The translations under genes were made by a program, and so were the position numbers. Shown here piece after piece: positions 1-8,851 of a stretch of 64,000 nt of DNA. A model generated the notes under the pieces. That model was not told the origin of the DNA. It made no database searches and saw only the letters and a list, made by a program, of their open reading frames with translations. Each line of letters opens with the position of its first letter. The first letter of the stretch is position 1. The stretch covers positions 248,001 through 312,000 of the forward strand of contig CALLIK010000007.1 of the NCBI GenBank assembly GCA_938009235.1, given 5' to 3'. Source of the stretch: an uncultured Caulobacterales bacterium (lineage in GTDB: Bacteria > Pseudomonadota > Alphaproteobacteria > Caulobacterales > Maricaulaceae).

Positions 1-1
1 A

Positions 2-217
2 GCTCTGGCGGACGCCCTAAAAGCGCAGGGTATCCCGACAGCTCGGTATTATCCGACACCCATCCACATGCAGACGGCCTATATGGATTATCCAATTTGC
101 TCCGACGGATTGCCGAATACGATGGCCTGCAAAGAGCGCGTTATTAGCCTGCCGATGCACGCCTATCTTGGCGCGGACGATCAAACCCGCATTATAGAGA
201 GCATAAAAGCCCTCTGA
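2..217 (+). CDS. DegT/DnrJ/EryC1/StrS-family aminotransferase, C-terminal fragment
   Basis: Only the last 71 codons are present; the gene enters from the left edge in frame 2. The fragment carries the family's C-terminal signature: a YYPTPIHMQTAY stretch, then a spaced LPNTMACKERVISLPMHAYL segment. In this fold-type I PLP enzyme family those elements form part of the sugar-nucleotide binding region. Members transaminate keto-sugar nucleotides during synthesis of amino sugars for O-antigen or capsule. The catalytic lysine is outside the window, so substrate cannot be inferred from sequence. With gmd at 23232 a GDP-perosamine-type role is possible, but this is inference. It is followed by cysD 100 bases later on the same strand. 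Confidence 0.88.
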   Translation, partial: ALADALKAQGIPTARYYPTPIHMQTAYMDYPICSDGLPNTMACKERVISLPMHAYLGADDQTRIIESIKAL

Positions 218-228
218 ATTTCAGCCTT

Positions 229-244
229 GTGGGATACATCCCAC
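229..244. promoter_or_regulatory. operator-like palindrome, copy 1
   Basis: The 16-mer GTGGGATACATCCCAC has 7-base arms (GTGGGAT/ATCCCAC) around a 2-base centre. An identical copy lies at 285-300. It sits just upstream of a perfect TTGACA -35 hexamer. The exact duplication around a promoter argues for a protein-binding site rather than a terminator for the gene ending at 217, and no T-run follows it. Confidence 0.7.
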
Positions 245-250
245 GATCCA

Positions 251-279
251 TTGACATTTGCACATCCAGACCATAAATA
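251..279 (+). promoter_or_regulatory. predicted sigma70-type promoter of cysD
   Basis: A consensus TTGACA -35 box is at 251-256. An AT-rich -10 region, CATAAATA, is at about 272-279; its match to TATAAT is only partial and the spacer is 15-17 depending on the register. The predicted transcription start falls near 285, so the second palindrome would overlap the start site. The promoter is bracketed by two identical palindromes. Confidence 0.5.
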
Positions 280-284
280 GCGGC

Positions 285-300
285 GTGGGATACATCCCAC
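285..300. promoter_or_regulatory. operator-like palindrome, copy 2
   Basis: This is an exact second copy of GTGGGATACATCCCAC, centred 56 bases downstream of copy 1. It overlaps the expected transcription start and lies 10 bases before the AAGG ribosome binding site of cysD (310-313). A repressor bound here, or bridging both copies, would block transcription. Confidence 0.7.
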
Positions 301-319
301 ACCGCAGATAAGGTCTATG

Positions 320-1426
320 ATGAGCCTGATTGATACATTTCTATCTCGTGTAGACGCGTTGTCCGAACGTTCTGGGCAATCCGTATCAACCTTATCGCGC
401 AAACTTTTCAATGATGGAAAAGGTATAACTCGCCTACGCCAAGGCGGACAAATGACCATCAAGACAATGGATGCAGCTATGAGTAAATTGGAAGATTTAG
501 AATCCAAAGCCGAAGGCAAAGACGCCATGCGTATGACGCATTTGGATCGACTAGAAGCCGAGAGTATTCACATCATGCGCGAAGTCGCAAGTCAGTGTGA
601 AAACCCAGTGATGCTTTATTCTGTCGGTAAAGACAGTTCAGTCATGCTGCACTTAGCAGAGAAAGCCTTCTATCCCTCACCGCCGCCGTTTCCATTACTA
701 CACGTTGATACAATGTGGAAATTTAAAGAGATGATCGAATTTCGCGACAGGCGCGCGAAAGAAGTCGGCATGGAACTCCACGTCCACATCAATCCAGACG
801 GCATTGCGCAAGACATGAACCCGTTCACCTATGGCTCTGCTGTCCATACAGATGTCATGAAGACGCAAGGCCTCAAGCAAGCCCTCGACAAATACGGCTT
901 CGATGCCGCCTTTGGCGGCGCACGTCGCGACGAAGAAAAATCTCGCGCCAAAGAACGCATTTTCTCATTCCGTAACGAAAGCCATCGTTGGGACGCGAAA
1001 AACCAGCGCCCAGAGCTTTGGGACATTTACAACGCACGCGTCCACAAAGGCGAAAGCATGCGGGTCTTCCCAATTTCAAACTGGACCGAGCTTGATATCT
1101 GGCAATATATCGAACGTGAGAAAATCCAAATTCCAGATCTTTATCTTTCCAAAAAACGTCCTGTCGTCAAAAAAGACGGCGTCTATTTCTTGGTGGATGA
1201 TGACCGTATGCCTATTGGTCCAGATGAAGTCATCGAAGAAAAAATGGTCCGTTTCCGGACACTTGGTTGTTACCCGCTAACAGGCGCAGTTGAATCCGAA
1301 GCCGACACATTGCCTGACGTTATTCAGGAAATGCTGCTAACCACCACATCCGAACGCCAAGGCCGCGTTATCGATTCCGATGCGGGCGCGTCAATGGAAC
1401 AGAAAAAAGAAGAGGGTTACTTCTAA
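320..1426 (+). CDS. cysD: Sulfate adenylyltransferase subunit 2 (CysD) with extra N-terminal HTH-like domain
   Basis: CysD is the ATP-PPi-type catalytic subunit of ATP sulfurylase, which makes APS from ATP and sulfate together with the GTPase CysN. The core runs from about residue 72 to the end, close to the usual CysD length of about 300, and has the nucleotide-binding [10 protein letters not shown] motif at about 100-109. The first 60 or so residues are not part of normal CysD: they are short and basic, with a helix-turn-helix-like pattern around [20 protein letters not shown]. The start at 320 is preferred over 317 because AAGG lies 6 bases upstream. An internal ATG at 527 or 533 could give an ordinary CysD, but no strong ribosome site precedes it. 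The stop overlaps the cysNC start by one base (TAATG), indicating coupling. Confidence 0.93.
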   Translation: MSLIDTFLSRVDALSERSGQSVSTLSRKLFNDGKGITRLRQGGQMTIKTMDAAMSKLEDLESKAEGKDAMRMTHLDRLEAESIHIMREVASQCENPVMLYSVGKDSSVMLHLAEKAFYPSPPPFPLLHVDTMWKFKEMIEFRDRRAKEVGMELHVHINPDGIAQDMNPFTYGSAVHTDVMKTQGLKQALDKYGFDAAFGGARRDEEKSRAKERIFSFRNESHRWDAKNQRPELWDIYNARVHKGESMRVFPISNWTELDIWQYIEREKIQIPDLYLSKKRPVVKKDGVYFLVDDDRMPIGPDEVIEEKMVRFRTLGCYPLTGAVESEADTLPDVIQEMLLTTTSERQGRVIDSDAGASMEQKKEEGYF

Positions 1427-3339
1427 TGGCTCATCTTGATGATCTCATTGCAAAAGACATTCACGCCTATTTGCGTGCGCAAGAAAATAAGTCTTACCTT
1501 CGTTTCATTACCTGCGGTTCCGTTGATGACGGCAAATCTACGCTCATTGGACGCCTGCTGTATGATTCAAAACTGATCTATGAAGATCAACTCGCGAGTA
1601 TAGAAAAAGATAGTAAGAAGTCGGGCACACAAGGCGATAAAATCGATCTTGCCCTCCTCGTGGATGGCCTTGCCGCAGAACGCGAACAAGGCATCACAAT
1701 CGACGTGGCGTACCGTTTCTTCTCGACCGACAAACGAAAGTTCATTGTCGCAGATACACCGGGTCATGTTCAATATACACGAAACATGGCGACGGGCGCA
1801 TCAACGGCTGATGTTGCCGTCTTGCTCATTGACGCTCGTTATGGCGTTCAGGAACAAACCCGCCGCCATGCTTTCATCGCATCTATCGTCGGCATCAAAC
1901 ATGTTGTCGTTGCCGTAAACAAAATGGACATCGTCGATTTTGATCAATCCGTTTACAATGCGATTGACGTTGAATTCCGCGAGTTTGCGAAAGACTTAGG
2001 CTTCCTCGATATCAGCTGTATTCCAATGTCCGCATTGGACGGTGATAATGTGATCAACCGATCCGAAAAAGCCGATTGGTATAATGGTCCAACATTACTT
2101 GGTTATTTGGAAACTGTGGACGTCGATAGCGCCACAATGGGCAATCCATTCCGCTTACCTGTTCAATGGGTAAACCGCCCGAACCTCGATTTCCGTGGTT
2201 ACTCTGGTACAGTCGCCTCAGGCGTTGTTTCCGTTGGCGATGACATCATTGTTGTCCCATCAGGGAAACGCTCAAAGGTCAAAGAGATCGTCACGATGGA
2301 CGGCAATCTTGAATTGGCGCGTGAAGACATGGCGATCACACTCACCCTAGAAGACGAGATCGATATTTCTCGCGGTGACATCATCTGTAAAACGGATGCC
2401 CCCGCAGAACAGGCCGATCAATTCCAAGCCCATATTATCTGGATGAGCGAAAACCGTCTTTTCCCAGGTCGTCAATATTTGATCAAAACGGCGAATAAAA
2501 CCGTACCTGCCAGCATTAGTAAATTGAAGCATCGTATCGACATCAATGATTTTTCTGAAGTTGCAGCGAATACGCTCGAACTTAACGAAATTGGTGTCGC
2601 GACCTTATCAACGACGGCTCCGATTGCCTTTGATTCTTACAATGACAATCAAACAACTGGCGCATTCATTATCGTGGATAAGCAAACGAATGCGACGATG
2701 GGTGCAGGGATGCTCGACTTCGCATTACGCCGCGCAAAAAATGTTGTCTGGCAAGAACTCGACGTCAATAAAGCCGCACGTTCTAGTCAAAAAGGCCAGA
2801 AACCTGCGCTGCTTTGGTTCACAGGTCTTTCGGGATCAGGTAAATCAACAATCGCGAATTTGGTTGAAAAACGCCTCATGGATATGGGCCGTCATACCTA
2901 TACGCTAGACGGTGACAATGTGCGTCATGGTATGAACCGTGATTTGAACTTCTCGAAAGCGGACCGGGTTGAAAACATCCGCCGTATCGGTGAAATGTCC
3001 AAATTAATGGTGGATGCAGGCCTTATCACGATCGCAAGTTTCATCTCTCCATATCGAGCTGAACGCGACATGGCTCGCGAACTTCTTGAAGCGGGAGAGT
3101 TCATTGAAATTCATGTGAACACACCTCTGGAAGTAGCAGAGTCTCGTGACGTGAAAGGGCTTTACGCTCGGGCACGCGCAGGAGAGATCAAGAATTTCAC
3201 TGGCATCGACTCAGAATACCAAGCGCCAGAAAACCCAGAAATTGTTATCGACACAACGAAAATGAGTGCAGAAGCTGCTGCTGATTTCATCGTGGACTAC
3301 CTGTCCGATAATGGCGTCTTTAACGTGGGTGAGGCGTAA
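1426..3339 (+). CDS. cysNC: Bifunctional sulfate adenylyltransferase subunit 1 / APS kinase (CysNC, NodQ-like)
   Basis: The 637-residue fusion has an N-terminal elongation-factor-like GTPase (CysN) and a C-terminal APS kinase (CysC). The CysN P-loop GSVDDGKST is at 31-39, followed by DTPGHVQYTRNM and NKMD. The APS kinase P-loop GLSGSGKST is at about 467-475, followed by the DGDNVRHG and SPYRAERD motifs. Together with CysD it converts sulfate to APS and then PAPS. This is the arrangement of rhizobial NodQ, which supplies sulfotransferases. With three sulfotransferases downstream, sulfation of a surface polysaccharide is a likely use besides cysteine synthesis. It is translationally coupled to cysD and lies 3 bases before the next gene. 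Confidence 0.96.
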   Translation: MAHLDDLIAKDIHAYLRAQENKSYLRFITCGSVDDGKSTLIGRLLYDSKLIYEDQLASIEKDSKKSGTQGDKIDLALLVDGLAAEREQGITIDVAYRFFSTDKRKFIVADTPGHVQYTRNMATGASTADVAVLLIDARYGVQEQTRRHAFIASIVGIKHVVVAVNKMDIVDFDQSVYNAIDVEFREFAKDLGFLDISCIPMSALDGDNVINRSEKADWYNGPTLLGYLETVDVDSATMGNPFRLPVQWVNRPNLDFRGYSGTVASGVVSVGDDIIVVPSGKRSKVKEIVTMDGNLELAREDMAITLTLEDEIDISRGDIICKTDAPAEQADQFQAHIIWMSENRLFPGRQYLIKTANKTVPASISKLKHRIDINDFSEVAANTLELNEIGVATLSTTAPIAFDSYNDNQTTGAFIIVDKQTNATMGAGMLDFALRRAKNVVWQELDVNKAARSSQKGQKPALLWFTGLSGSGKSTIANLVEKRLMDMGRHTYTLDGDNVRHGMNRDLNFSKADRVENIRRIGEMSKLMVDAGLITIASFISPYRAERDMARELLEAGEFIEIHVNTPLEVAESRDVKGLYARARAGEIKNFTGIDSEYQAPENPEIVIDTTKMSAEAAADFIVDYLSDNGVFNVGEA

Positions 3340-3342
3340 AGC

Positions 3343-4284
3343 GTGGATTACGACGTTTTCAACGGAGACGCGGACGGCATTCTATCGCTCGTTCAACTTC
3401 GCCTACACGAGCCTCGCGATGCGACGCTCGTGACAGGACGAAAGCGTGATATTAAATTACTGGATCGCGTCCCCGCCAAAGAAGGCGACCGCGTTACAGT
3501 CTTGGATATTTCCATGAGATCTAATGTGTCGGACCTTTCGCGTATCTTGGATGACGGCGCGTCCGTTCAGTATTTTGATCACCACAATGCGGGTGAACAA
3601 ATTGAACATCCAAATCTCGACGCGCATATCAATACGGCAAGCGAGATTTGCACAGCCGTGCTCGTAGACCGTCACTTAGACGGCGCACATCGAGCCTGGG
3701 CGATTGCAGGCTGTTATGGCGATAATTTCCCGCAAATGGCAGAACGTTTGGCGCAAGGCAGAGACTTACCTCTTTCCAATTTGAGAGAGCTTGGCGAAAT
3801 GGTGAATTATAATGGATATGGCGGCTCCGAAGCCGACCTGCATTTCCATCCCGCTGATTTGTACCGAGAAATGGCGGGATTTCCGACGCCTATGGCATTT
3901 TTATCGTCGAAACCTGAAGTCATTCAAAAACTTACAGATGGGTATTATGATGATTTTGCGGTTGCGGATCAGGCTAAAGTTCTAATGTCAGAAACTGGTG
4001 CTGAAATTCGCATTTTACCTGCAGGTGCAGCCTCGCGACGCGTTTCAGGTATGTTCGGTAATAACTTGGCGCAGGATAATCCCGAACGTGCCCATGCTAT
4101 TTTAACACAACAAGACGGAGGCTTCCTCGTCTCTATTCGCGCGCCTATATCGAAGCGGGCGGGAGCAGATACATTGGCCTTACAATTTGAAACTGGCGGC
4201 GGACGCGCGGCGGCGGCAGGTATTAATCACCTACCTGATTCAGATTTAGATCGTTTTGTTGAAGCTTTTCGCACAGCGTTTTAA
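3343..4284 (+). CDS. DHH-family phosphoesterase
   Basis: The 313-residue protein starts at GTG 3343, only 3 bases after cysNC, so it is co-transcribed. It has the DHH-family metal-binding elements: FNGDADGI (6-13), VLDIS and the DHH triad in YFDHHNAG at 79-81. A glycine-rich DHHA1-like tail (GGGRAAAAGINHL) follows near the C-terminus. DHH enzymes hydrolyse phosphoester bonds of nucleotides; NrnA-type members act on nano-RNA and on pAp. Its place in the PAPS operon suggests removal of 3'-phosphoadenosine 5'-phosphate, the by-product of sulfotransfer. The family call is firm; the substrate is inferred from context. Confidence 0.82.
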   Translation: MDYDVFNGDADGILSLVQLRLHEPRDATLVTGRKRDIKLLDRVPAKEGDRVTVLDISMRSNVSDLSRILDDGASVQYFDHHNAGEQIEHPNLDAHINTASEICTAVLVDRHLDGAHRAWAIAGCYGDNFPQMAERLAQGRDLPLSNLRELGEMVNYNGYGGSEADLHFHPADLYREMAGFPTPMAFLSSKPEVIQKLTDGYYDDFAVADQAKVLMSETGAEIRILPAGAASRRVSGMFGNNLAQDNPERAHAILTQQDGGFLVSIRAPISKRAGADTLALQFETGGGRAAAAGINHLPDSDLDRFVEAFRTAF

Positions 4285-4290
4285 ACTTTC

Positions 4291-4315
4291 AAGGCGGTCA
4301 CTATTGCCGCCTTTT
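4291..4315 (+). terminator. Rho-independent terminator after the cysD operon
   Basis: An inverted repeat AAGGCGG / CCGCCTTTT closes a 9-base loop and ends in TTTT, 7 bases after the stop codon of the DHH gene. It lies between convergent genes and probably serves the plus strand. Confidence 0.8.
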
Positions 4316-4336
4316 ACTTAAAAGAGCTTACCTATT

Positions 4337-5263
4337 TTAGGTGAACTCTAAGCGTTCTGTTGAGGCAAAGAACAAGGACGCCACCTCAGCATCTTCAATT
4401 GAAGCATCTGGAGAGAGCGCCAAAATCTTTCGAATAGTTTCTTTGCGTTGACCCAGTGCAGTCTCGAAGTCCGCTTCAATTTGGTCCCAGGTTCCGCGCA
4501 GGCGGAGATGTTGGATAAGGCTTTGATAGACATCAACGCGTCCCATGAGAAAATAACTCTCGTATAAAATCTTACTGGCGATTTTATCGTGAATATCTTG
4601 GTAAGCGAGTTGCCCCAGCATTTTTTCGACGGGCTTCACAATAAAATCAAGTTCTTCGCGAATAGTCGGCGTTATCAGGAAGATTTTCTTGATCTTCAAA
4701 AGCTCGCTCTCAATGCGGGCCACCGCCTCCTTTGGCGCTCCATTATTTGTAATGACAACAATGTCGATGTCAGACCCTTTAATGGGCACGCCAAGCTGAC
4801 TGTGTTTACGCATCGTATGATGTGCCAAATAATAGGCAATATCCCCGGATAGAAAAACGACGCAATGATCTGTTATAACTTTTTGTAGCTCAGGGTCTAA
4901 TTTCAAGAGAGCTTCGCGAGCCCAACTTAATTTTTCTAGGCTGATAGATCTAAAATTATTGGCTAAACGTGTTGAGGTTTCAACTTTCTCAACCATTTGC
5001 TCTGGTAGATAGACCAAACTAAATGTGAGGAAATCTCGCAAAATAGATGGGGAAAGGCGTAATTGGTTTCCACGGGTAATATCGTATCGGAGATAGTATC
5101 TGGCACAGTTCGAAATCCTAAAATTTGTAGAACCATGACACGCTCGCCAGACTTCAATTTCGTTGAGGTGTGGTAGTCGTAAAGAAAGCTCTCCGCCCGT
5201 CAAAGGACCTGTCTCTTTCAGAATTTCTGTAATTTCAGCTTCATGATTCACGGAATGGCTCAC
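4337..5263 (-). CDS. Nucleotidyltransferase-fold protein of unknown function
   Basis: The 308-residue soluble protein has no recognised specific family. A GSDIDIVVITNN segment at 163-174 resembles the GSxxD metal-binding signature of nucleotidyltransferase folds, preceded by a FLSGDIAYYLA helix. The first 45 residues look like a winged-helix element (EILKETGPLTGGELSLRL). It is transcribed away from the cysD operon and lies downstream of rfbA on the same strand. It could be a nucleotide-sugar-associated or stand-alone transferase; the sequence does not decide. Confidence 0.6.
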   Translation of the reverse strand: MSHSVNHEAEITEILKETGPLTGGELSLRLPHLNEIEVWRACHGSTNFRISNCARYYLRYDITRGNQLRLSPSILRDFLTFSLVYLPEQMVEKVETSTRLANNFRSISLEKLSWAREALLKLDPELQKVITDHCVVFLSGDIAYYLAHHTMRKHSQLGVPIKGSDIDIVVITNNGAPKEAVARIESELLKIKKIFLITPTIREELDFIVKPVEKMLGQLAYQDIHDKIASKILYESYFLMGRVDVYQSLIQHLRLRGTWDQIEADFETALGQRKETIRKILALSPDASIEDAEVASLFFASTERLEFT

Positions 5264-5351
5264 TGTAACGGTTTACACTGCTTTGACCCCACAGCGTCAT
5301 ACCACTAATCAGTTAATGGAAAGCCTTCAATATTCGTTAGATAGAACGCCG

Positions 5352-6236
5352 CTATGTATCGACCAAAGTTAAGAGGTATTGCCCGTAACCACTCTTCAAA
5401 AGCTTATTGGCTAAAACAGTCAGCTGGTCTTTATCGATCCACCCTTGTCGAAACGATATCGCTTCAGGACAACATATTTTACGTCCCTGACGTTCTTCAA
5501 TTATATGAACAAATTGAGCCGCCTCTAACATCGAGCGGTGCGTGCCCGTATCTAACCAAGTCGTACCTTCATTCAAAAGTTCCACATTTAGGGTTCCCTT
5601 GTTCAAATAGATTTCGTTAAGGGCCGTGATTTCTAATTCACCGCGCGCTGAAGGCACAACATTTTTGGCGTAATCGCTAGCGTTATCATCATAAAAATAC
5701 AGACCTGTAACCGCGTAATTAGACTTAGGGTTTTCAGGTTTCTCTTCTAAGGATTGCGCGACCATGTTTTCATCAAATCCAACAACACCGTAAGCGCGTG
5801 GGTTTTTAACATGATATCCAAAAATCGTAGCGCCAGACGTATTGGTGGCCGCACGTTTGAAGGCATTATCAAACCCTTCACCGAAGAAGAGGTTATCACC
5901 TAAGATTAAGGCTGATGGTGCCCCATCCAAAAAGTCTTCGCCAATAATCAAGGCTTGCGCGATACCGTCGGGGCTCGGCTGAATGGCGTATTGTATATTT
6001 ATACCCCAAGCATGCCCGTCACCCAATAACCGCTCAAACGCTTCGCTGTCGTGTGACGTTGTAATCACCAAAATATCATTGATCCCCGCCGACATAAGAA
6101 CCGACAATGGGTAATAGATCATAGGTTTATCAAAAACGGGCATCAGCTGTTTTGACACCGAAATTGTCGACGGATGGAGACGGGTACCTGACCCACCGGC
6201 CAAAATTATTCCCTTACGTTTTTTCATTCTGGCCAC
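5352..6236 (-). CDS. rfbA: Glucose-1-phosphate thymidylyltransferase
   Basis: The 294-residue protein is full length for RmlA/RfbA. It has the N-terminal nucleotide-binding motif GGSGTRLHPST (about 14-24), the KPMIYYPLSVLMSAGI region and the LEEKPENPKSNYAVTGLYFY substrate segment. The enzyme couples dTTP and glucose-1-phosphate to make dTDP-glucose, the first step to dTDP-rhamnose and related deoxy sugars. The rest of the rml pathway (B, C, D) is not in this window. Glucose-1-phosphate can come from Pgm at 24572. It lies among GDP-mannose genes on the same strand. Confidence 0.95.
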   Translation of the reverse strand: MARMKKRKGIILAGGSGTRLHPSTISVSKQLMPVFDKPMIYYPLSVLMSAGINDILVITTSHDSEAFERLLGDGHAWGINIQYAIQPSPDGIAQALIIGEDFLDGAPSALILGDNLFFGEGFDNAFKRAATNTSGATIFGYHVKNPRAYGVVGFDENMVAQSLEEKPENPKSNYAVTGLYFYDDNASDYAKNVVPSARGELEITALNEIYLNKGTLNVELLNEGTTWLDTGTHRSMLEAAQFVHIIEERQGRKICCPEAISFRQGWIDKDQLTVLANKLLKSGYGQYLLTLVDT

Positions 6237-6359
6237 TTATTGGTGAGTGATGTTTGTCTTACTTTAAGCTGACACTCAAAACTTACCACTTAAAAACCAG
6301 TAGTGTCTTTGAAGTCACTCGCATGTTTAGTCATACATAAAGGGCGAGCTATCCCGTCT

Positions 6360-7526
6360 CTATCTAACCTGTTGAGCCAAATTATCGGCCTCAGCTGCCG
6401 CGCAGAATAAATGATAAAATGTACTAGTTGGCATGACAGTAGAAATGATTTCCCCCTCAGGGGATAATTTATCCGCCCAGCCGCCTTTAATCGGCACAGA
6501 AAGGTAATATTTGAACAAAGCGTTTATCGCATCCGTAGCCGCCGTAAACATATCGTCGGACCCCTCAACACTGGCCCGTGCAACTGACGCCTTGATGAGT
6601 TCAGTTTGAGGCCACGTCCGAAGCGTTGGACTATGTGGCGTGCCATCAATATTTACAGCATCACAGAGCAAGCCTAGTTTATCATTCCAACCGTATTTAA
6701 TCGCATTATCATACAACGCTACGACATAGGTCGACACATCGCGTCCTGAGATGCGGGCGTAGCCCATTAAGATCCAGACCCATTCCATCATATGTCCAGG
6801 CTCCGTAGGTCCGCCATCGCCTTCAGGTGACCAATCGGGATTAAAGAACTCGAGCAAGACCCCTGTTGAGCGGTCAAAGAAATGCGCTTCAAATAACGCA
6901 AACATGTCATGCGCCAATGTCATATAAGCATCATCTTGCGTGGCATCATAAAGCGAGATGAAAGCTTCGAATAAATGCATATGTGGATTTTGACGACGTT
7001 GAGGGTTTTCAGGTTTTGGCATGGCCTCATACCATCCAGCGTTCTCTGCTTTGACGTTATCATTTAAATATCGCAGAGTTGATTGAACGACCGCTAAAGA
7101 CTTTTCATCCTTAAAGGCGCGGTAGCGCCAGCCGCCCGATAAAAGGATGAAGGCCTGCGCATAGGTATCTCGCATATCATTGTGCATTTGACCGTCGCCC
7201 TCGACCAAATGTGCGCAACCTTTATCTGGACCAGCTATGAAATCGCCGCCAGCACTCCCTGCTCCAGTGGCAAAATCCCAGGCTTGATTACTGGCAGCAT
7301 GAGCGTCATCAAACCAACCTAGATATGCGGCATGTGCATAGACATAAGCTTGACGGGCTTGAACCCGGACGCGGCGGACATGATCGTAGTCTGGAGTTCC
7401 ATCCATCAGCAGATGTTCAGCGTATCCACCGTTCGGATCTTTTGCTTGTTCAGCCCAATATTTGAGAGCGATTTTACACCACTGCGAAAATTTATCACTA
7501 GCTTCAATAAAGCGTGTCTTAGACAT
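6360..7526 (-). CDS. AGE-family epimerase/isomerase (mannose-6-phosphate isomerase-like)
   Basis: The 388-residue protein has the (alpha/alpha)6-barrel pattern of the N-acylglucosamine 2-epimerase family: RVRVQARQAYVYAHAA, MHLFEAFISLYDAT, EPGHMMEWVWILMGYAR and a late TSTFYHLFCAAAE helix, all with conserved His and Arg. Members interconvert keto and aldo sugars or epimerise GlcNAc/ManNAc. Lying next to mannose-1-phosphate guanylyltransferase, it most likely supplies mannose-6-phosphate or mannose for GDP-mannose. The exact substrate cannot be read from the sequence. Confidence 0.88.
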   Translation of the reverse strand: MSKTRFIEASDKFSQWCKIALKYWAEQAKDPNGGYAEHLLMDGTPDYDHVRRVRVQARQAYVYAHAAYLGWFDDAHAASNQAWDFATGAGSAGGDFIAGPDKGCAHLVEGDGQMHNDMRDTYAQAFILLSGGWRYRAFKDEKSLAVVQSTLRYLNDNVKAENAGWYEAMPKPENPQRRQNPHMHLFEAFISLYDATQDDAYMTLAHDMFALFEAHFFDRSTGVLLEFFNPDWSPEGDGGPTEPGHMMEWVWILMGYARISGRDVSTYVVALYDNAIKYGWNDKLGLLCDAVNIDGTPHSPTLRTWPQTELIKASVARASVEGSDDMFTAATDAINALFKYYLSVPIKGGWADKLSPEGEIISTVMPTSTFYHLFCAAAEADNLAQQVR

Positions 7527-7672
7527 GTTAGGTTTACTCCGACTTCAGCTTTCCTTTTAGCGGATGAACATAAACCTAATGTGAAAAGTGTCTCAAATTA
7601 CCGAATGCTCACCTAACAAGTTAAAAGTTTGACGTACATAAAGGTCAAATAGCTACAATGCCTGAAATGGAG

Positions 7673-8758
7673 TTAAAGCAGGTTTGAACGCTCTTTGTCT
7701 TTTAAGACATTCACGATTTTCTTCACGTCCTGCGTGCTATCTTTATGTGTGATCAAGACGGCATCATCCATAGCAACAACAATAATATCTTTGACGCCTA
7801 TGGTTGCCACAAAAGGCCCATCGCTGCGAACATAACAATTATCGCTGTCGATCATATGCACATCGCCAACAGAGGCAGATGTCTCGTCTGAACGACTAAC
7901 TGCAAAGTCTCTAATTGCGGCCCAAGAGCCAATGTCATTCCAACCCGCACGTACGGGATCAACGACAGCTGCAAATGAGGTCTTTTCCATAATGGCGATG
8001 TCAATCGGTTCACTACGACACGCAGCAAAATGCGGCTCGCTGAGAAGGTGACAGATACCATCCTTTTTAGCGTGGTTCAGAGCCTTAACACTGTCTTCAA
8101 AAATATCGGCGGCGTGTTCCTCATAATCTTTCATGAGGCGCTTCACATCAAACAAGAAGATACCTGCATTCCAAGAATACTCACCAGTTTTCAGATAAGA
8201 TGCAGCCGTAGCCTCATCTGGCTTTTCTTTGAAACCTTGGATTTTATAGACATCATCAGTAATTTTTTCGCCGCGGTGAATATAGCCAAAGCCCGTATCT
8301 GGTCCTGTTGGTTCAATGCCTAGTGTCATGAGATAGCCAGAGGCCGCGATAGATGTACCTTTTTCAATGGCGTGCCAAAATTTGGCGGGTTGTTCGATAT
8401 GGTGATCGGCAGGCAGCAACAAAATCAAAGCGTCAGGGTCAAGACAATGCACGAACTCAGCCGCGATGGCGCCGACAGCCGCCGTATTACGGCCCATCGG
8501 CTCCAGAATAATGGCGGTTAAGTCTATATCGAGCTGATCCGCCTGCGCCTGAACCAGCGCCTCATGACCATTTGCACAAATAATAATAGGCGCAGCCACG
8601 TCATTATCGCCGCTATCGCGCATGCGCAAAAGCGTTTCTGCAAACATCGTGTTTTCCGCAACCATAGCATGATACTGCTTCGGTGATTTCTTACGAGACA
8701 CAGGCCATAAACGCGTACCTGCACCACCGGACATAATAACTGGATAAATTTTTGTCAT
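7673..8758 (-). CDS. manC: Mannose-1-phosphate guanylyltransferase
   Basis: The 361-residue protein carries the GDP-mannose pyrophosphorylase signature GGAGTRLWPVSRKKSPKQ near the N-terminus, then LLLPADHHI and GFKEKPDEATAASYL. It lacks the C-terminal isomerase half of bifunctional ManC/XanB, which fits a separate AGE-family isomerase next door. It makes GDP-mannose from GTP and mannose-1-phosphate, the precursor used by Gmd at 23232. No dedicated phosphomannomutase is in the window. Confidence 0.94.
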   Translation of the reverse strand: MTKIYPVIMSGGAGTRLWPVSRKKSPKQYHAMVAENTMFAETLLRMRDSGDNDVAAPIIICANGHEALVQAQADQLDIDLTAIILEPMGRNTAAVGAIAAEFVHCLDPDALILLLPADHHIEQPAKFWHAIEKGTSIAASGYLMTLGIEPTGPDTGFGYIHRGEKITDDVYKIQGFKEKPDEATAASYLKTGEYSWNAGIFLFDVKRLMKDYEEHAADIFEDSVKALNHAKKDGICHLLSEPHFAACRSEPIDIAIMEKTSFAAVVDPVRAGWNDIGSWAAIRDFAVSRSDETSASVGDVHMIDSDNCYVRSDGPFVATIGVKDIIVVAMDDAVLITHKDSTQDVKKIVNVLKDKERSNLL

Positions 8759-8851
8759 GAACGTCCCTTATTTTATATTTCGGGTAACTGTCTAACGTTT
8801 AAAAATCAAGACGACAATTAGAAGGCTGAAAGCCATTCATATTCTCCTCAC

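Noticed and set aside
903..1280. A 125-codon open frame overlapping cysD in another phase
   Set aside because: It lies wholly inside a well-supported gene, has no ribosome site or recognised motif and is an out-of-frame shadow.
7628..7649. TTTGAC/GTCAAA inverted repeat between the AGE and manC genes
   Set aside because: Short arms, no second copy and no clear position relative to a promoter.
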